Positions 15,209-23,300 of a stretch of 32,613 bases of DNA are shown piece by piece; within the stretch, counting starts at the first letter, position 1; every line of letters begins with the position of its first letter. The notes under the pieces were generated by a model. It saw only the letters and a list, made by a program, of their open reading frames with translations, was not told the origin of the DNA and ran no database searches. The translations under genes and the position numbers were made by a program. Location: positions 1 to 32,613 of the forward strand of contig NZ_JAJALI010000019.1 in assembly GCF_020523795.1 (NCBI RefSeq), given 5' to 3'. The stretch comes from Ancylobacter sp. Lp-2 (GTDB lineage: Bacteria > Pseudomonadota > Alphaproteobacteria > Rhizobiales > Xanthobacteraceae).

Positions 15209-17163
15209 CCCACGATCCGCGCCTTCTCGCGGCGGCCGCTGACGACAGCCCCGACGAGTTCGTGGATCGTCTCGTCTACAACCCTCCCTGTGCCGTGCTC
15301 ATGCCGCTGCTCGGCCGGCGGCAGCGCATCGAGTTCGTCTTCGCGATCACCGCCTGGGTGAGCGCCTTCCTGTTTTTCTGGGGCTGGTGGCTCGACCCGG
15401 CGCATGTGGACGGGCTGGGGCGCTTCGTCTTCGCCAGCCTGCCCTTCGTCTGGCTCACTCTCATGCCGGTCTACTTCTTCAGTATCTTCGCCGGGAGCCG
15501 GAAGCCGGCCGGCACCGCGCGACTGCCGGCCGGGAGCCGCGTGGCGATGGTGGTCACCAAGGCGCCGTCCGAGCCGTTCGAGGTGGTGGCGCAGACCCTC
15601 GAAGCCATGCTGGCACAGCCGCATCCGCACGACACCTGGCTGGCCGACGAGGATCCTTCCGAAGAGACGCTGGCCTGGTGCGCGCGGCACGGCGTGCGGG
15701 TTTCCACCCGCAAGGGCGTCGCCGCGTATCAGCAGCAGGACTGGCCGCGCCGGGTGCGCTGCAAGGAAGGGAACCTCGCCTATTTCTACGACCACTACGG
15801 CTATGAGCGGTACGACTTCGTCGTGCAGCTGGACGCCGATCACGTGCCGACCTCGCATTATCTCGAGCGCATGCTGGCGCCGTTCAGCGACCCGCGCATC
15901 GGCTATGTGTCCGCGCCGAGCATCTGCGACCGGAACGCCGGGCAGAGCTGGGCGGCGCGGGCCCGCCTCTATGCCGAGGCGTCGATGCACGGGGCGCTTC
16001 AGGCCGGCTACACCGGCGGCTGGGCGCCGCTGTGCATCGGCTCGCATTATGCGGTGCGCACCGAGGCGCTGAAGCAGATCGGCGGCCTCGGCCCGGAACT
16101 CGCCGAGGATCATTCGACGACGCTGATGATGAACGCCGGTGGCTGGCGCGGCGTGCATGCCATCGATGCCATCGCCCATGGCGACGGTCCGCGCACCTTC
16201 GCCGACCTCGCGACGCAGGAGTTCCAGTGGTCGCGCAGCCTCGTCACCATCCTGCTGCGCTATTCCCCGGAGCTGATTCCCCGGCTGCCGGGACGGATGC
16301 GCTTCCAGTTCCTGTTCTGCCAGTTCTGGTATCCGCTCTATTCCGGCGTCTGGGCGCTGCTGTTCCTGATGCCGGTGGTGGCGCTGGCCGGCGGCAGGCA
16401 TTTCGCCAATGTCACCTATCTCGACTTCGCCGTGCACTACGTGCCGATGTCGGTGGTGCTGCTGGTCATGATCTATCGCTGGCGCGCCAGCGGGTGGTTG
16501 CGTCCGGTGGATTCCCGGCTGCTGAGCTGGGAAGAGGTCCTGTTCGTGCTGGCGAAATGGCCGTGGTCGCTGCTCGGCACGCTCTACGCGCTGCGCGACT
16601 GGGCGACGGGTTCCTTCGTCGATTTCCGCGTCACCCCGAAGGGCAAGGGCGGGGTCGAGCCGGTGCCTCTGCGCGTGCTCGCGCCCTATGCCGTGATCTG
16701 CGTCGGCTCGGCGACGGCAGCGCTCTTCTTCGGCAATGCCGGTTCGGCGAGTGGCTTCTACGTCTTCGCCATCGTCAATGCGTTGCTCTACGCGGTGCTG
16801 ATCCTCGTCATCCTCGTGCGCCATGGCATCGAGAACCCGGCCGGTCGGCGCTTGGGGCGGCGCGGGGTCGCCCGTGGGGGCGTCTATGCGGCGCTCGTCA
16901 TCGGTCTGTTCGCCCTGCCGCTCGCCGCCGTCCGGCAGCGCGGGCCGGAGGGGTTGGGGGCATTGGCCTGGGGCGCCTTGCCGACCCCCTATACCCGGGT
17001 CGTGTTCTCCGCCACCGGAGCCGGTATGGGCCGTGGCGGCTTCAAGCTTGTCTTCATCCCGCCCTGGATCGCGAAGGACGGGGATTCGGTCGCGCCACCG
17101 GCCGCGGCGAGTCCCGCGCCCGAGCGGTCGAGGGCCGGGAGATATTCCGGGAGGCTGGAATGA
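15205..17163 (+). CDS. BcsA-like family 2 membrane glycosyltransferase
   Basis: The 652-residue protein is a processive GT2 polysaccharide synthase-like enzyme. Two membrane helices (about residues 43-62 and 75-96) precede a cytosolic GT-A domain with DED (148-150), the metal-binding DAD (210-212), the catalytic ED (301-302) and QEFQW (338-342). The last replaces the usual QxxRW. Six or so further membrane helices follow, giving the channel. There is no PilZ domain, so direct c-di-GMP control of the BcsA type is not visible. The start at 15205 overlaps the preceding remnant by ATGA. With UDP-xylose synthesis upstream and an exported glycosidase downstream, it probably makes and exports a surface glycan. 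Whether that is cellulose, mannan or another polymer cannot be decided. Confidence 0.88.
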   Translation: MTHDPRLLAAAADDSPDEFVDRLVYNPPCAVLMPLLGRRQRIEFVFAITAWVSAFLFFWGWWLDPAHVDGLGRFVFASLPFVWLTLMPVYFFSIFAGSRKPAGTARLPAGSRVAMVVTKAPSEPFEVVAQTLEAMLAQPHPHDTWLADEDPSEETLAWCARHGVRVSTRKGVAAYQQQDWPRRVRCKEGNLAYFYDHYGYERYDFVVQLDADHVPTSHYLERMLAPFSDPRIGYVSAPSICDRNAGQSWAARARLYAEASMHGALQAGYTGGWAPLCIGSHYAVRTEALKQIGGLGPELAEDHSTTLMMNAGGWRGVHAIDAIAHGDGPRTFADLATQEFQWSRSLVTILLRYSPELIPRLPGRMRFQFLFCQFWYPLYSGVWALLFLMPVVALAGGRHFANVTYLDFAVHYVPMSVVLLVMIYRWRASGWLRPVDSRLLSWEEVLFVLAKWPWSLLGTLYALRDWATGSFVDFRVTPKGKGGVEPVPLRVLAPYAVICVGSATAALFFGNAGSASGFYVFAIVNALLYAVLILVILVRHGIENPAGRRLGRRGVARGGVYAALVIGLFALPLAAVRQRGPEGLGALAWGALPTPYTRVVFSATGAGMGRGGFKLVFIPPWIAKDGDSVAPPAAASPAPERSRAGRYSGRLE

Positions 17164-17323
17164 CATGCCAGCGTCCCCGGAGGGTTCGTGGCGTTTCCGT
17201 CGCCGGTGCGTGCCTCGCCGACACATGTCGTTTCGTCACTCATGTCGGCGTCGATCCGGCCACGGTCGTGCGGTGGAGATCGGGCGAAGGTCCGCTCTCC
17301 ATTGAAAAGGAGGAGGTAGGAAA

Positions 17324-18250
17324 ATGAGGAGATGGTCCAAGTATATGTGGCTTGCCGCTTTGTCCGGCAGCACGGCGCTCGCCTTGACGCTCGCCCTGGC
17401 CGTGCCGGGCGAAACGCAGTCGCCGGTGCAACTTGCTTCGCCGACCGGCAAGGTGAAGTTCGGCATTTACGACCCCGACGGCGTGTTCGCCGGGGACAAG
17501 AGCGTGCGCATCGAGCACATCTACATTCCCTGGCGCGATTCAGATCTCACATCGCTGGCCAACGCGGACAGCTATGCCCGCCAGCACCACCGCGATCTGC
17601 TGATCTCTATCGAGCCTTGGTCCTGGTCGCCGGGGGCGAATGCCTCACCCGACCAGTTGCTCGACGGGATTCTGGCCGGCGCCTATGACGGGTCGGCCCA
17701 GGCGGTCTGCGCGGCATCCGGGGCGCTCGAAAGCCCGGTGACGATCCGCTGGGCGCACGAGATGGATCTGCACAATGGCCGGTTCCCCTGGTCGAGCTGG
17801 TCGGGGCAGGACTATGTCGCCGCCTACCGGCATTTCGTCACCGAGTGCCGGAAATATGCGCCGCAGGCCCGGTTCATGTGGTCGCCGCGCGGCGAGGACG
17901 GCCTCGCGGCCTATTATCCGGGTGACCTCTATGTCGACGAGATCGGGCTGACCGTGCTCGATCTCCAGCGATACGACATGGATCGCTACGGGCACGCGCG
18001 CAGTTTCGAGGAAGCGCTCCGGCCCGCCTATCAGCGTGTCGCCAGCTACGGCAAGCCCATCGTCGTGGCCGAACTCGGCTTCAGCGGCGATGAGGCCTTC
18101 GCCGAGCGGTGGCGCGAGGACATGCGCACCATCGGCGACAAGTTCGTCGGACTTACCGCCGTCGTCTACTTCAACGAGGTCGATCCGTTCGCCTGGCCCG
18201 CCCCCTATGGCCGGCCCGACTGGCGGCTTCAGCGTGGCCTCGTGAACTGA
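17324..18250 (+). CDS. Exported GH26-like glycoside hydrolase
   Basis: The 308-residue protein has an N-terminal hydrophobic signal (about residues 8-27, MWLAALSGSTALALTLALAV) and then a TIM-barrel-like domain with GH26 features. RWAHEMD carries the likely acid/base Glu146, PWSSW is the aromatic subsite, and VVAELGFSG carries the likely nucleophile Glu250. GH26 enzymes are mostly beta-mannanases, with some xylanases and lichenases. In polysaccharide operons such enzymes trim or release the newly made chain in the periplasm, as BcsZ does for cellulose. The start is fixed by AAAAGGAGGAGG upstream of ATG 17324. It follows the glycosyltransferase by 160 bases and precedes a DUF995 gene by 55. It is rather short for GH26, so accessory domains are absent. 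Confidence 0.8.
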   Translation: MRRWSKYMWLAALSGSTALALTLALAVPGETQSPVQLASPTGKVKFGIYDPDGVFAGDKSVRIEHIYIPWRDSDLTSLANADSYARQHHRDLLISIEPWSWSPGANASPDQLLDGILAGAYDGSAQAVCAASGALESPVTIRWAHEMDLHNGRFPWSSWSGQDYVAAYRHFVTECRKYAPQARFMWSPRGEDGLAAYYPGDLYVDEIGLTVLDLQRYDMDRYGHARSFEEALRPAYQRVASYGKPIVVAELGFSGDEAFAERWREDMRTIGDKFVGLTAVVYFNEVDPFAWPAPYGRPDWRLQRGLVN

Positions 18251-18305
18251 AACCCGCAGCGGTGCCGGCTGCTGCCGGTGCCTTTCACTGTTGAGGAGGT
18301 CTCTG

Positions 18306-18851
18306 ATGATGAAATCCATCGCAGCCATGACCATCGCAGGCATGACCGTCGCCATGGTGATGGTGGGGGGCGCCCCGGCGGCCTACGCTCAGGCCGCCGC
18401 CCCTGTCGCCATGAAGCCAAATCCCACCGGCATGCCGAGCGTGACCGGCATCGATGCCCTCTATTCCGGCAAGAGCTGGATCTGGTCGGACGGGGCGGCG
18501 TATTTCTCGCCCAACCGCAAATTCGTCGCCTGGGCGGGATCCGGCAAGGACGTGTCCTACGTGCAGGGGACTTGGTGGGTGTCGCCCCTTGGCTGGGTCT
18601 GCTTCCAGGGATTGTGGCACGCCAACGGCCCGTCGGGTCGCAACTCGACCTGCTTCTCCCATCGCATGGGACCCGAGCAGGTTATGTACCAGCGCAAGGA
18701 GCCGGGCGGGGACTGGTACGTGTTCAAGCACGCTCAGCCGATGGCCGGCGACGAATACGCAAAGTTCAAGGCCGGCGATCTCGCCAGCGCCGGCATGATG
18801 AAGGCGAAGGAGGAGCTGAAGGCGCTGAAGGCGGTGAGCGCGCGCAACTGA
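18306..18851 (+). CDS. DUF995 secreted protein
   Basis: The 181-residue protein has a signal peptide (residues about 1-30, ending AYAQ). The domain that follows has tryptophan- and glycine-rich elements: KSWIWSDGAAYFSPN, YVQGTWWVSPLGWVCFQGLW, CFSHRMGPEQVMYQRKEPG and DWYVFKH. This agrees with DUF995, a family found mainly in rhizobia and their relatives, often near polysaccharide genes, without known activity. A C-terminal lysine- and glutamate-rich helix ends the protein. Two conserved cysteines may form a disulfide. GAGGAGG lies 6 bases before ATG 18306, and ATG 18309 is also possible. It closes the operon, and an intrinsic terminator follows at once. Role in glycan export or modification is inferred from position. 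Confidence 0.8.
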   Translation: MMKSIAAMTIAGMTVAMVMVGGAPAAYAQAAAPVAMKPNPTGMPSVTGIDALYSGKSWIWSDGAAYFSPNRKFVAWAGSGKDVSYVQGTWWVSPLGWVCFQGLWHANGPSGRNSTCFSHRMGPEQVMYQRKEPGGDWYVFKHAQPMAGDEYAKFKAGDLASAGMMKAKEELKALKAVSARN

Positions 18852-18852
18852 A

Positions 18853-18872
18853 CGGGCGCGCTCCGGCGCCCG
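18853..18872 (+). terminator. Rho-independent terminator of the polysaccharide operon
   Basis: A perfect 7-bp stem (CGGGCGC with GCGCCCG), 6-base loop GCTCCG, then CCTTTTCC, starts two bases after the DUF995 stop. It lies between convergent genes. Confidence 0.75.
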
Positions 18873-18932
18873 CCTTTTCCGACGCGGCGGGCCGAAGCCC
18901 GGCGCGGTCTCTGCGTCTCGTCACGCCGGACA

Positions 18933-19232
18933 TCATTCGGCGCGGCTGGTACGCCCCTCGTCGCGCGTCCGTCCGACGCCGGCGGCGATGGCCGCGTAGT
19001 CGAGCGCCGATCCGTCGCGTTCCATCGCGCGGCGCAAAAAACGGATCGGGAAGCGGATCGCCTCCCGGTTGGCCTCGCTCATGCCGGGCGCGCGCGACGA
19101 GATGCCGGCTTCGGCGCAGGACAGCGCGGCGACGATCTCGTCGCCGCTCAGGACGCCCTTCTTCTTCAGCGCCTCGCACAGCGCGGCCAAGGCGAGCAGC
19201 GTACCTTCCATTTGCAGATTGGCGGTGTTCAT
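18933..19232 (-). CDS. Small hypothetical protein
   Basis: A 99-residue helical protein without signal peptide or membrane segment. It starts MNTANLQMEGTLLALAALCE and carries LSGDEIVAALSCAEAG and IRFPIRFLRRAM further on. I recognise no domain, although similar short proteins of unknown function are common in rhizobia. The start is well supported by GGGAGGG 6 bases upstream. It is convergent with the DUF995 gene and separated from it by the terminator. Upstream, on the same strand, lies another small gene at 157 bases distance; they may or may not share a transcript. Confidence 0.7.
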   Translation of the reverse strand: MNTANLQMEGTLLALAALCEALKKKGVLSGDEIVAALSCAEAGISSRAPGMSEANREAIRFPIRFLRRAMERDGSALDYAAIAAGVGRTRDEGRTSRAE

Positions 19233-19389
19233 GCGGGCTCCCTCCCGATCTTCTGGGGCGCATGACCGCCGGCGATCGCCGCGAAGGTCGCGCCATCAAT
19301 GCCAAGCTAGGACGATGGCGCGCGGAGAGCCAATGCTTTCCTACCGGAAACAACCGATCTCGCGACCGGCGCGTCGGGGAGGCGCCGGA

Positions 19390-19746
19390 TCACTCCCGCA
19401 GCGTGGCGCCGTCGAGCCCGCTCAGGGCGCCCTCGCGGTCCGCCACCGGGGATCGCTTGCCCCGCCGCTTGGCGGGAACTTCGAGCGTCCGGCGGATCGT
19501 GTCGATCTCGCTGACGGGTTCGTGCTCGTCGCTCGTCATGGCGACGTTGGGATCGACTTCGGGGCGGAGCGGAGCTGTCGCCTGATCCTGCGCGGCCGGA
19601 GGGGCGGGGATTACCTGCGATCGGTCGTCGGGCGGGATGAGCTTTTCGGCCTGCAGCCAATGGTGATCGGCGCGGCCTTGAGGACACCCTTCCGCCTCCC
19701 AGAGCTTGTAGGCCTGCTCGCGGATGCGCTGCTCGCGTTCGTCCAT
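19390..19746 (-). CDS. DUF2934 domain protein
   Basis: The 118-residue protein begins with REQRIREQAYKLWEAEG followed by HHWLQAEK, the DUF2934 motif (residues about 4-35). This is a short helical domain found in many alphaproteobacterial proteins and of unknown function. The remaining sequence is proline-, alanine- and charge-rich, probably disordered, with a basic patch PAKRRGKR near residue 90-97. GGGAGGA 6 bases upstream supports ATG 19746. It is not clearly part of the acetoin operon, which ends 165 bases upstream. A role in stress or nucleoid biology is sometimes guessed for such proteins, but the sequence gives no evidence. Confidence 0.8.
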   Translation of the reverse strand: MDEREQRIREQAYKLWEAEGCPQGRADHHWLQAEKLIPPDDRSQVIPAPPAAQDQATAPLRPEVDPNVAMTSDEHEPVSEIDTIRRTLEVPAKRRGKRSPVADREGALSGLDGATLRE

Positions 19747-19911
19747 CGTCGTCCTCCCATCGCGGTTTACGCAACAACGTGGACGCAGGAGAACTCGTTC
19801 CGCTAGGGGATGAGCGGAAACGATGCCGTGATGGCAGGTGATGACGCATCATCTCGGCCGGCATGCGGTCCATCTTGCCGGCCGAGATAGCGCGCTGTCG
19901 GGGCCGGCCGT

Positions 19912-20268
19912 TCAGGCCTTCTCGGTCGCGAGGGCGTCGAAGGCCTCCAGGGCGCGGCCGGCATAGACGGCGGAGGGGCCGCCGCCCATCTCGATCGCCA
20001 CCGCGAGGATTTCGACCAGTTCCTCGCGACTGGCCCCGTGGCCGCGGGCATTGGCGACATGGAACAGGATGCAGTCGGCGCAACCCTGGTTCACGGCGAT
20101 GGCGACGGCGACGAGTTCCTTGAACCGTGCCGGCAGCGCGCCCGATTTCGACGCTTCGCCCATCAGCGAGCGAAAGGCGGCCATGGTCGGCGCTGCCGCC
20201 TTGGCCAGCGCGCCGAAGCGCAGGTTCATCTCCCTCAACTGCTGCTGCGGGTTGTCCGATGATACCAT
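19912..20268 (-). CDS. Carboxymuconolactone decarboxylase / AhpD-like protein
   Basis: The 118-residue protein has the CMD/AhpD fold signature CADCILFHVANARGHGAS, with Cys63, Cys66 and His70 in CxxCxxxH. AhpD-like proteins use this thiol pair in peroxidase or disulfide-reductase reactions, and the original AhpD works with a lipoylated E2 and E3 system. That makes its place at the end of an operon with a lipoylated E2 (AcoC) suggestive. ATG 20268 has AGGGAGG upstream, and the gene lies 11 bases after the SDR gene. It is probably co-transcribed with acoXABC. Protocatechuate-pathway decarboxylase activity is unlikely because no other gene of that pathway is present. Confidence 0.82.
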   Translation of the reverse strand: MVSSDNPQQQLREMNLRFGALAKAAAPTMAAFRSLMGEASKSGALPARFKELVAVAIAVNQGCADCILFHVANARGHGASREELVEILAVAIEMGGGPSAVYAGRALEAFDALATEKA

Positions 20269-20279
20269 GACGTCCTCCC

Positions 20280-21065
20280 TCAGACGAAGACCATGCCGCC
20301 GTCCACCATCAGGGACTGGCCGGTCATGAAGTCGGAATCCGACGAAGCGAGGTAGCGTGCCACGCCGACGAGATCGCCCGGCTGCGAGGCCCGCCCCAGC
20401 ACCGCACCGGCGGCGAAGGTGTCGAACGCCTCGTTCTGCTTCTGCGTGAGCCCGTTGTCGCGGAAGCCCTTGTCGATGGTGTCCCACATCGGGGTGGCCA
20501 CCACGCCGGGGCAGAAGGTGTTGGCGGTGATGCCCTCCTTGCCGAAGGCGCGGGCGGCGGCCTGGGTCATCGCCACCACGCCGAACTTCGAGGCGCAGTA
20601 ATGGGCGAGCGGCTCATAGCCCTGCTTGCCGGCGATGGAGGCGGTGTTGACGATCTTGCCGCCGCCGCCCTGGCCGCGGAAGGTCTTGATCGCCTCCTGC
20701 ATGCCGATCAGCACGCCCAGCGCGTTGACGTCGGTGACGAAGCGCCAGTCCGCCTCGGTGATGTCGAGAAAGGGCTTGGTCTGGGCGACGCCGGCATTGT
20801 TGAAGATCACGTCGAGCCGGCCGAAGGCCTCCACGGCCCGGTCGAGCATGCCGCGCACCTGCGCCCGCTCCCTCACATCGACCGCCACGGCGATGGCCTT
20901 GCCGCCGGCGGCGTTGATCTTTCCCGCCACCGCCTCGGCGGCCGCCTGCGACAGGTCGGCGACGGTGATGCGGGCACCGTCGGCGGCGAGCGCCTGCGCG
21001 ATGGCCGCGCCGATGCCGCCGGCGGCGCCGGTGATGACGATGCTCTTGTCCCTGAGATCGGGCAT
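20280..21065 (-). CDS. SDR oxidoreductase, probably butanediol / acetoin dehydrogenase
   Basis: The 261-residue classical SDR has the cofactor motif TGAAGGIG (residues 12-19), NNAG (89-92) and the catalytic Ser143, Tyr156 and Lys160 in YCASK. PGVVATPMWDTID matches the substrate loop of diacetyl/acetoin reductases and 2,3-butanediol dehydrogenases. Together with the adjacent acetoin dehydrogenase genes this suggests oxidation of 2,3-butanediol to acetoin, feeding the Aco complex, or the reverse. An acidic residue (Asp37) at the end of the second strand favours NAD(H) over NADP(H). It starts 58 bases after acoC on the same strand and runs into the CMD gene. The exact stereoisomer handled cannot be told. 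Confidence 0.8.
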   Translation of the reverse strand: MPDLRDKSIVITGAAGGIGAAIAQALAADGARITVADLSQAAAEAVAGKINAAGGKAIAVAVDVRERAQVRGMLDRAVEAFGRLDVIFNNAGVAQTKPFLDITEADWRFVTDVNALGVLIGMQEAIKTFRGQGGGGKIVNTASIAGKQGYEPLAHYCASKFGVVAMTQAAARAFGKEGITANTFCPGVVATPMWDTIDKGFRDNGLTQKQNEAFDTFAAGAVLGRASQPGDLVGVARYLASSDSDFMTGQSLMVDGGMVFV

Positions 21066-21123
21066 GCTTCCTCCTTCGCCGTCCGTTCGTGCGGCGGCGT
21101 TCGTTTCGTTGAGTTCTCGCGGT

Positions 21124-22239
21124 TCAGGCCTTGAGGTGAGCGAGCAGCAGCTCGTTGACCCGGCTGGCCTTTTCCATCTGCACCATGTGGCCGGCCTCGC
21201 CGATCACCTCGGCCCTGGCGCGTTCGCCGAGCGCGCCAGCATGGGCGGCGGGGATCACCCGGTCGCTCTCGCCCCAGACCACCAGCACCGGGGTGTCGGC
21301 GCCCTTCAGTGCCTCGGCCAGCACCGTGCTCTGCCGCCCGCCGGCGAACAGTGCCTCGGAGAGGGAACGCAGCGCATCGTCGACGCCGTCCAGCCGCTTG
21401 TATTTCAACAGGTCGTCGACCAACTGGCGGGTGACCGTCGCGGGATCGTGGAACAACTGCTCCAGCACCGGCTTCAGGTCGCGGCGGGATGTCGCCGTGA
21501 CGAAGCCGTCGGTGTAGCCGCTGTTGATCTCTTCCCCGAGCCCGGCCGAGCCGATCAGCGTGATCGAGGCGACGCGCTCGGGGTGGTCGAGCGCGGTCTG
21601 CGCGGCGATGGCGCCGCCCATGGAATGGCCGACGAGATGCGCGCGTCCGATGCCGAGTGCGTCCATGAAGCCGGTGACGGCGGTGGAAAGCCCGGCCAGA
21701 GAGGCCTGCTTCACCGCCTTGTCCGACTGGCCGTGCCCGGGCAGGTCGAGTGCGTAGACGGTGCCGGCCTCCGCAAGTGCATCGATGTTGAACAGCCAGT
21801 TGTCGAGATCGCCGCCGAAGCCATGGATGAGGAGAACGTTGGGCTCTCCGTCTCCGCGTTTCGCGTAGCGCAGGCGCCCGGCCGGGGTGTCGACGAATTC
21901 GTAGCGCGGGCCGGCCTCCTCTGCCTCGCCTTCCTCCGCCGCGTGGGTGGCGTATTCGGCGACATAGGCGTCGATGTCGGCGTCCGGCACGTCGTCATCG
22001 GCGATGACGCCGATCAGCGCCTTCACCGGATAGACGGTGTCCGGCGCGCCGATGACACGGCGCAGCGTGCCGGCCTCGTTGGCTTCCACCACGCCGGCGA
22101 TCTTGTCGGTCTCCACCTCGACGATTTCGTCGCCGACGCCGACCTTGGTGCCGGCTGGCTTGAGCCAGCCGGTCACCTTGCCCTCCGACATCGACAGCCC
22201 CCATTTGGGCATGACGATCGGCTTGATGCGTTCGTTCAT
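21124..22239 (-). CDS. acoC: Acetoin dehydrogenase E2, dihydrolipoyl acetyltransferase
   Basis: The 371-residue protein combines an N-terminal lipoyl domain (about residues 6-80, lipoylated Lys46 in ETDKIAG) with a C-terminal alpha/beta hydrolase-type domain (about 130-371). That domain has LLIHGFGGDLDNW, the nucleophile elbow VGHSMGG with Ser206, VVWGESDRVIP for the acid, and GEAGHMVQ for the histidine. This domain order is the hallmark of AcoC, unlike pyruvate dehydrogenase E2. The enzyme passes the acetyl group from acetoin cleavage to CoA. AAGGAG 6 bases upstream fixes ATG 22239; the in-frame ATG at 22254 would overlap the acoB stop. It sits directly behind acoB, 11 bases away. Confidence 0.93.
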   Translation of the reverse strand: MNERIKPIVMPKWGLSMSEGKVTGWLKPAGTKVGVGDEIVEVETDKIAGVVEANEAGTLRRVIGAPDTVYPVKALIGVIADDDVPDADIDAYVAEYATHAAEEGEAEEAGPRYEFVDTPAGRLRYAKRGDGEPNVLLIHGFGGDLDNWLFNIDALAEAGTVYALDLPGHGQSDKAVKQASLAGLSTAVTGFMDALGIGRAHLVGHSMGGAIAAQTALDHPERVASITLIGSAGLGEEINSGYTDGFVTATSRRDLKPVLEQLFHDPATVTRQLVDDLLKYKRLDGVDDALRSLSEALFAGGRQSTVLAEALKGADTPVLVVWGESDRVIPAAHAGALGERARAEVIGEAGHMVQMEKASRVNELLLAHLKA

Positions 22240-22250
22240 CGGGTACTCCT

Positions 22251-23270
22251 TCACGCCGCGAGCGCGCGGGCGGTGGTCTTGTTCACGGCGGCGGCGATGG
22301 CGTCGGCGGAGGGGATGTAGAGATCCTCCAGCACCGGCGAGAACGGCACCGGCGTATGCGGCGCCGTCACCATCTGCGGCGCCGCCTTCAGCGCCCCGAA
22401 GGCGTTCTGCGCGACATAGGCGGCGACGTCGCCGGCGATGGAGCAGCGCGGATTGGCCTCGTCGACGACCACCAGCCGGCCGGTGTTCTCAACGCTCTCG
22501 ATCACCGTGTCCCAGTCGATGGGCGAGAGCGTGCGCAGGTCGATCACTTCCGCCTGCACGCCGGTCTTGGCGAGCTTCTCGGCGGCGTCGAGCGCGCGGT
22601 GCACGGTGAGGCCGTAGCTGACGATGGTGACGTCCTTGCCGTCGCGCACGATGTTCGCCTCGCCGAAGGGGATGGCGTAGCTCTCCTCCGGTACGTCGCA
22701 TTCCGAGCCGTAGAGCGCCTTGTGCTCGCAGAAGATCACCGGGTCGTCGTCGCGGATCGACTGGATGAGCAGCCCCTTGGCGTCATAGGCGTTGGAGGGG
22801 CACACCACCTTCAGTCCCGGCACATGGGTGAACATTGGGGTGAGCATCTGCGAGTGCTGGGCGGCGGCGCGGAAGCCGGCGCCGACCATGGCGCGGATCA
22901 CCACCGGGGTCTTGGCCTTGCCGCCGAACATGTATTTGAACTTGGCGGCCTGGTTGAGGATCTGGTCGAAGCACACGCCCATGAAGTCGAGGAACATGAG
23001 TTCGGCCACCGGGCGCATGCCGCAGGCGGCGGCGCCGATGGCCGCGCCGATATAGGCGCTTTCCGACAGCGGGGTGTCCATCAGCCGGTTGCCGTGCTTG
23101 GCGTGCAGCCCCTTGGTGACGCCGAGCACGCCGCCCCAGGCGTCGATCTCGCCCGGCGCGCCGGCGCCGCCGACGATGTCCTCGCCGAGCACGATGACGG
23201 TGGGGTCGCGGCGCATCTCGAGATCAAGCGCCTCGTTGATCGCCTGCTTGTAGCTGATCTTGCGGGCCAT
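22251..23270 (-). CDS. acoB: Acetoin dehydrogenase E1 component, beta subunit
   Basis: The 339-residue protein is a transketolase-like E1 beta subunit. It starts MARKISYKQAINEALDLEM and shows VIVLGEDIVGG, DTPLSESAYIGAAIGAA, and the C-terminal transketolase domain with VTIVSYGLTVHRAL and VVVDEANPRC. It pairs with AcoA to form the thiamine-diphosphate-dependent enzyme that splits acetoin into acetaldehyde and an acetyl unit carried by AcoC. Length is normal for the family. A GAGGAAA ribosome-binding site precedes ATG 23270. It follows acoA by 30 bases and precedes acoC by 11. Confusion with pyruvate or branched-chain E1 beta is possible from sequence alone, but acoX and acoR make the assignment firm. 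Confidence 0.92.
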   Translation of the reverse strand: MARKISYKQAINEALDLEMRRDPTVIVLGEDIVGGAGAPGEIDAWGGVLGVTKGLHAKHGNRLMDTPLSESAYIGAAIGAAACGMRPVAELMFLDFMGVCFDQILNQAAKFKYMFGGKAKTPVVIRAMVGAGFRAAAQHSQMLTPMFTHVPGLKVVCPSNAYDAKGLLIQSIRDDDPVIFCEHKALYGSECDVPEESYAIPFGEANIVRDGKDVTIVSYGLTVHRALDAAEKLAKTGVQAEVIDLRTLSPIDWDTVIESVENTGRLVVVDEANPRCSIAGDVAAYVAQNAFGALKAAPQMVTAPHTPVPFSPVLEDLYIPSADAIAAAVNKTTARALAA

Positions 23271-23300
23271 TCTGGTTTCCTCCGGTTTCGTTTTTCTGGC

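Noticed and set aside
14935..17226. 763-codon minus-strand open frame
   Set aside because: Antisense shadow of the glycosyltransferase; composition is Arg/Glu/His-rich without any domain.
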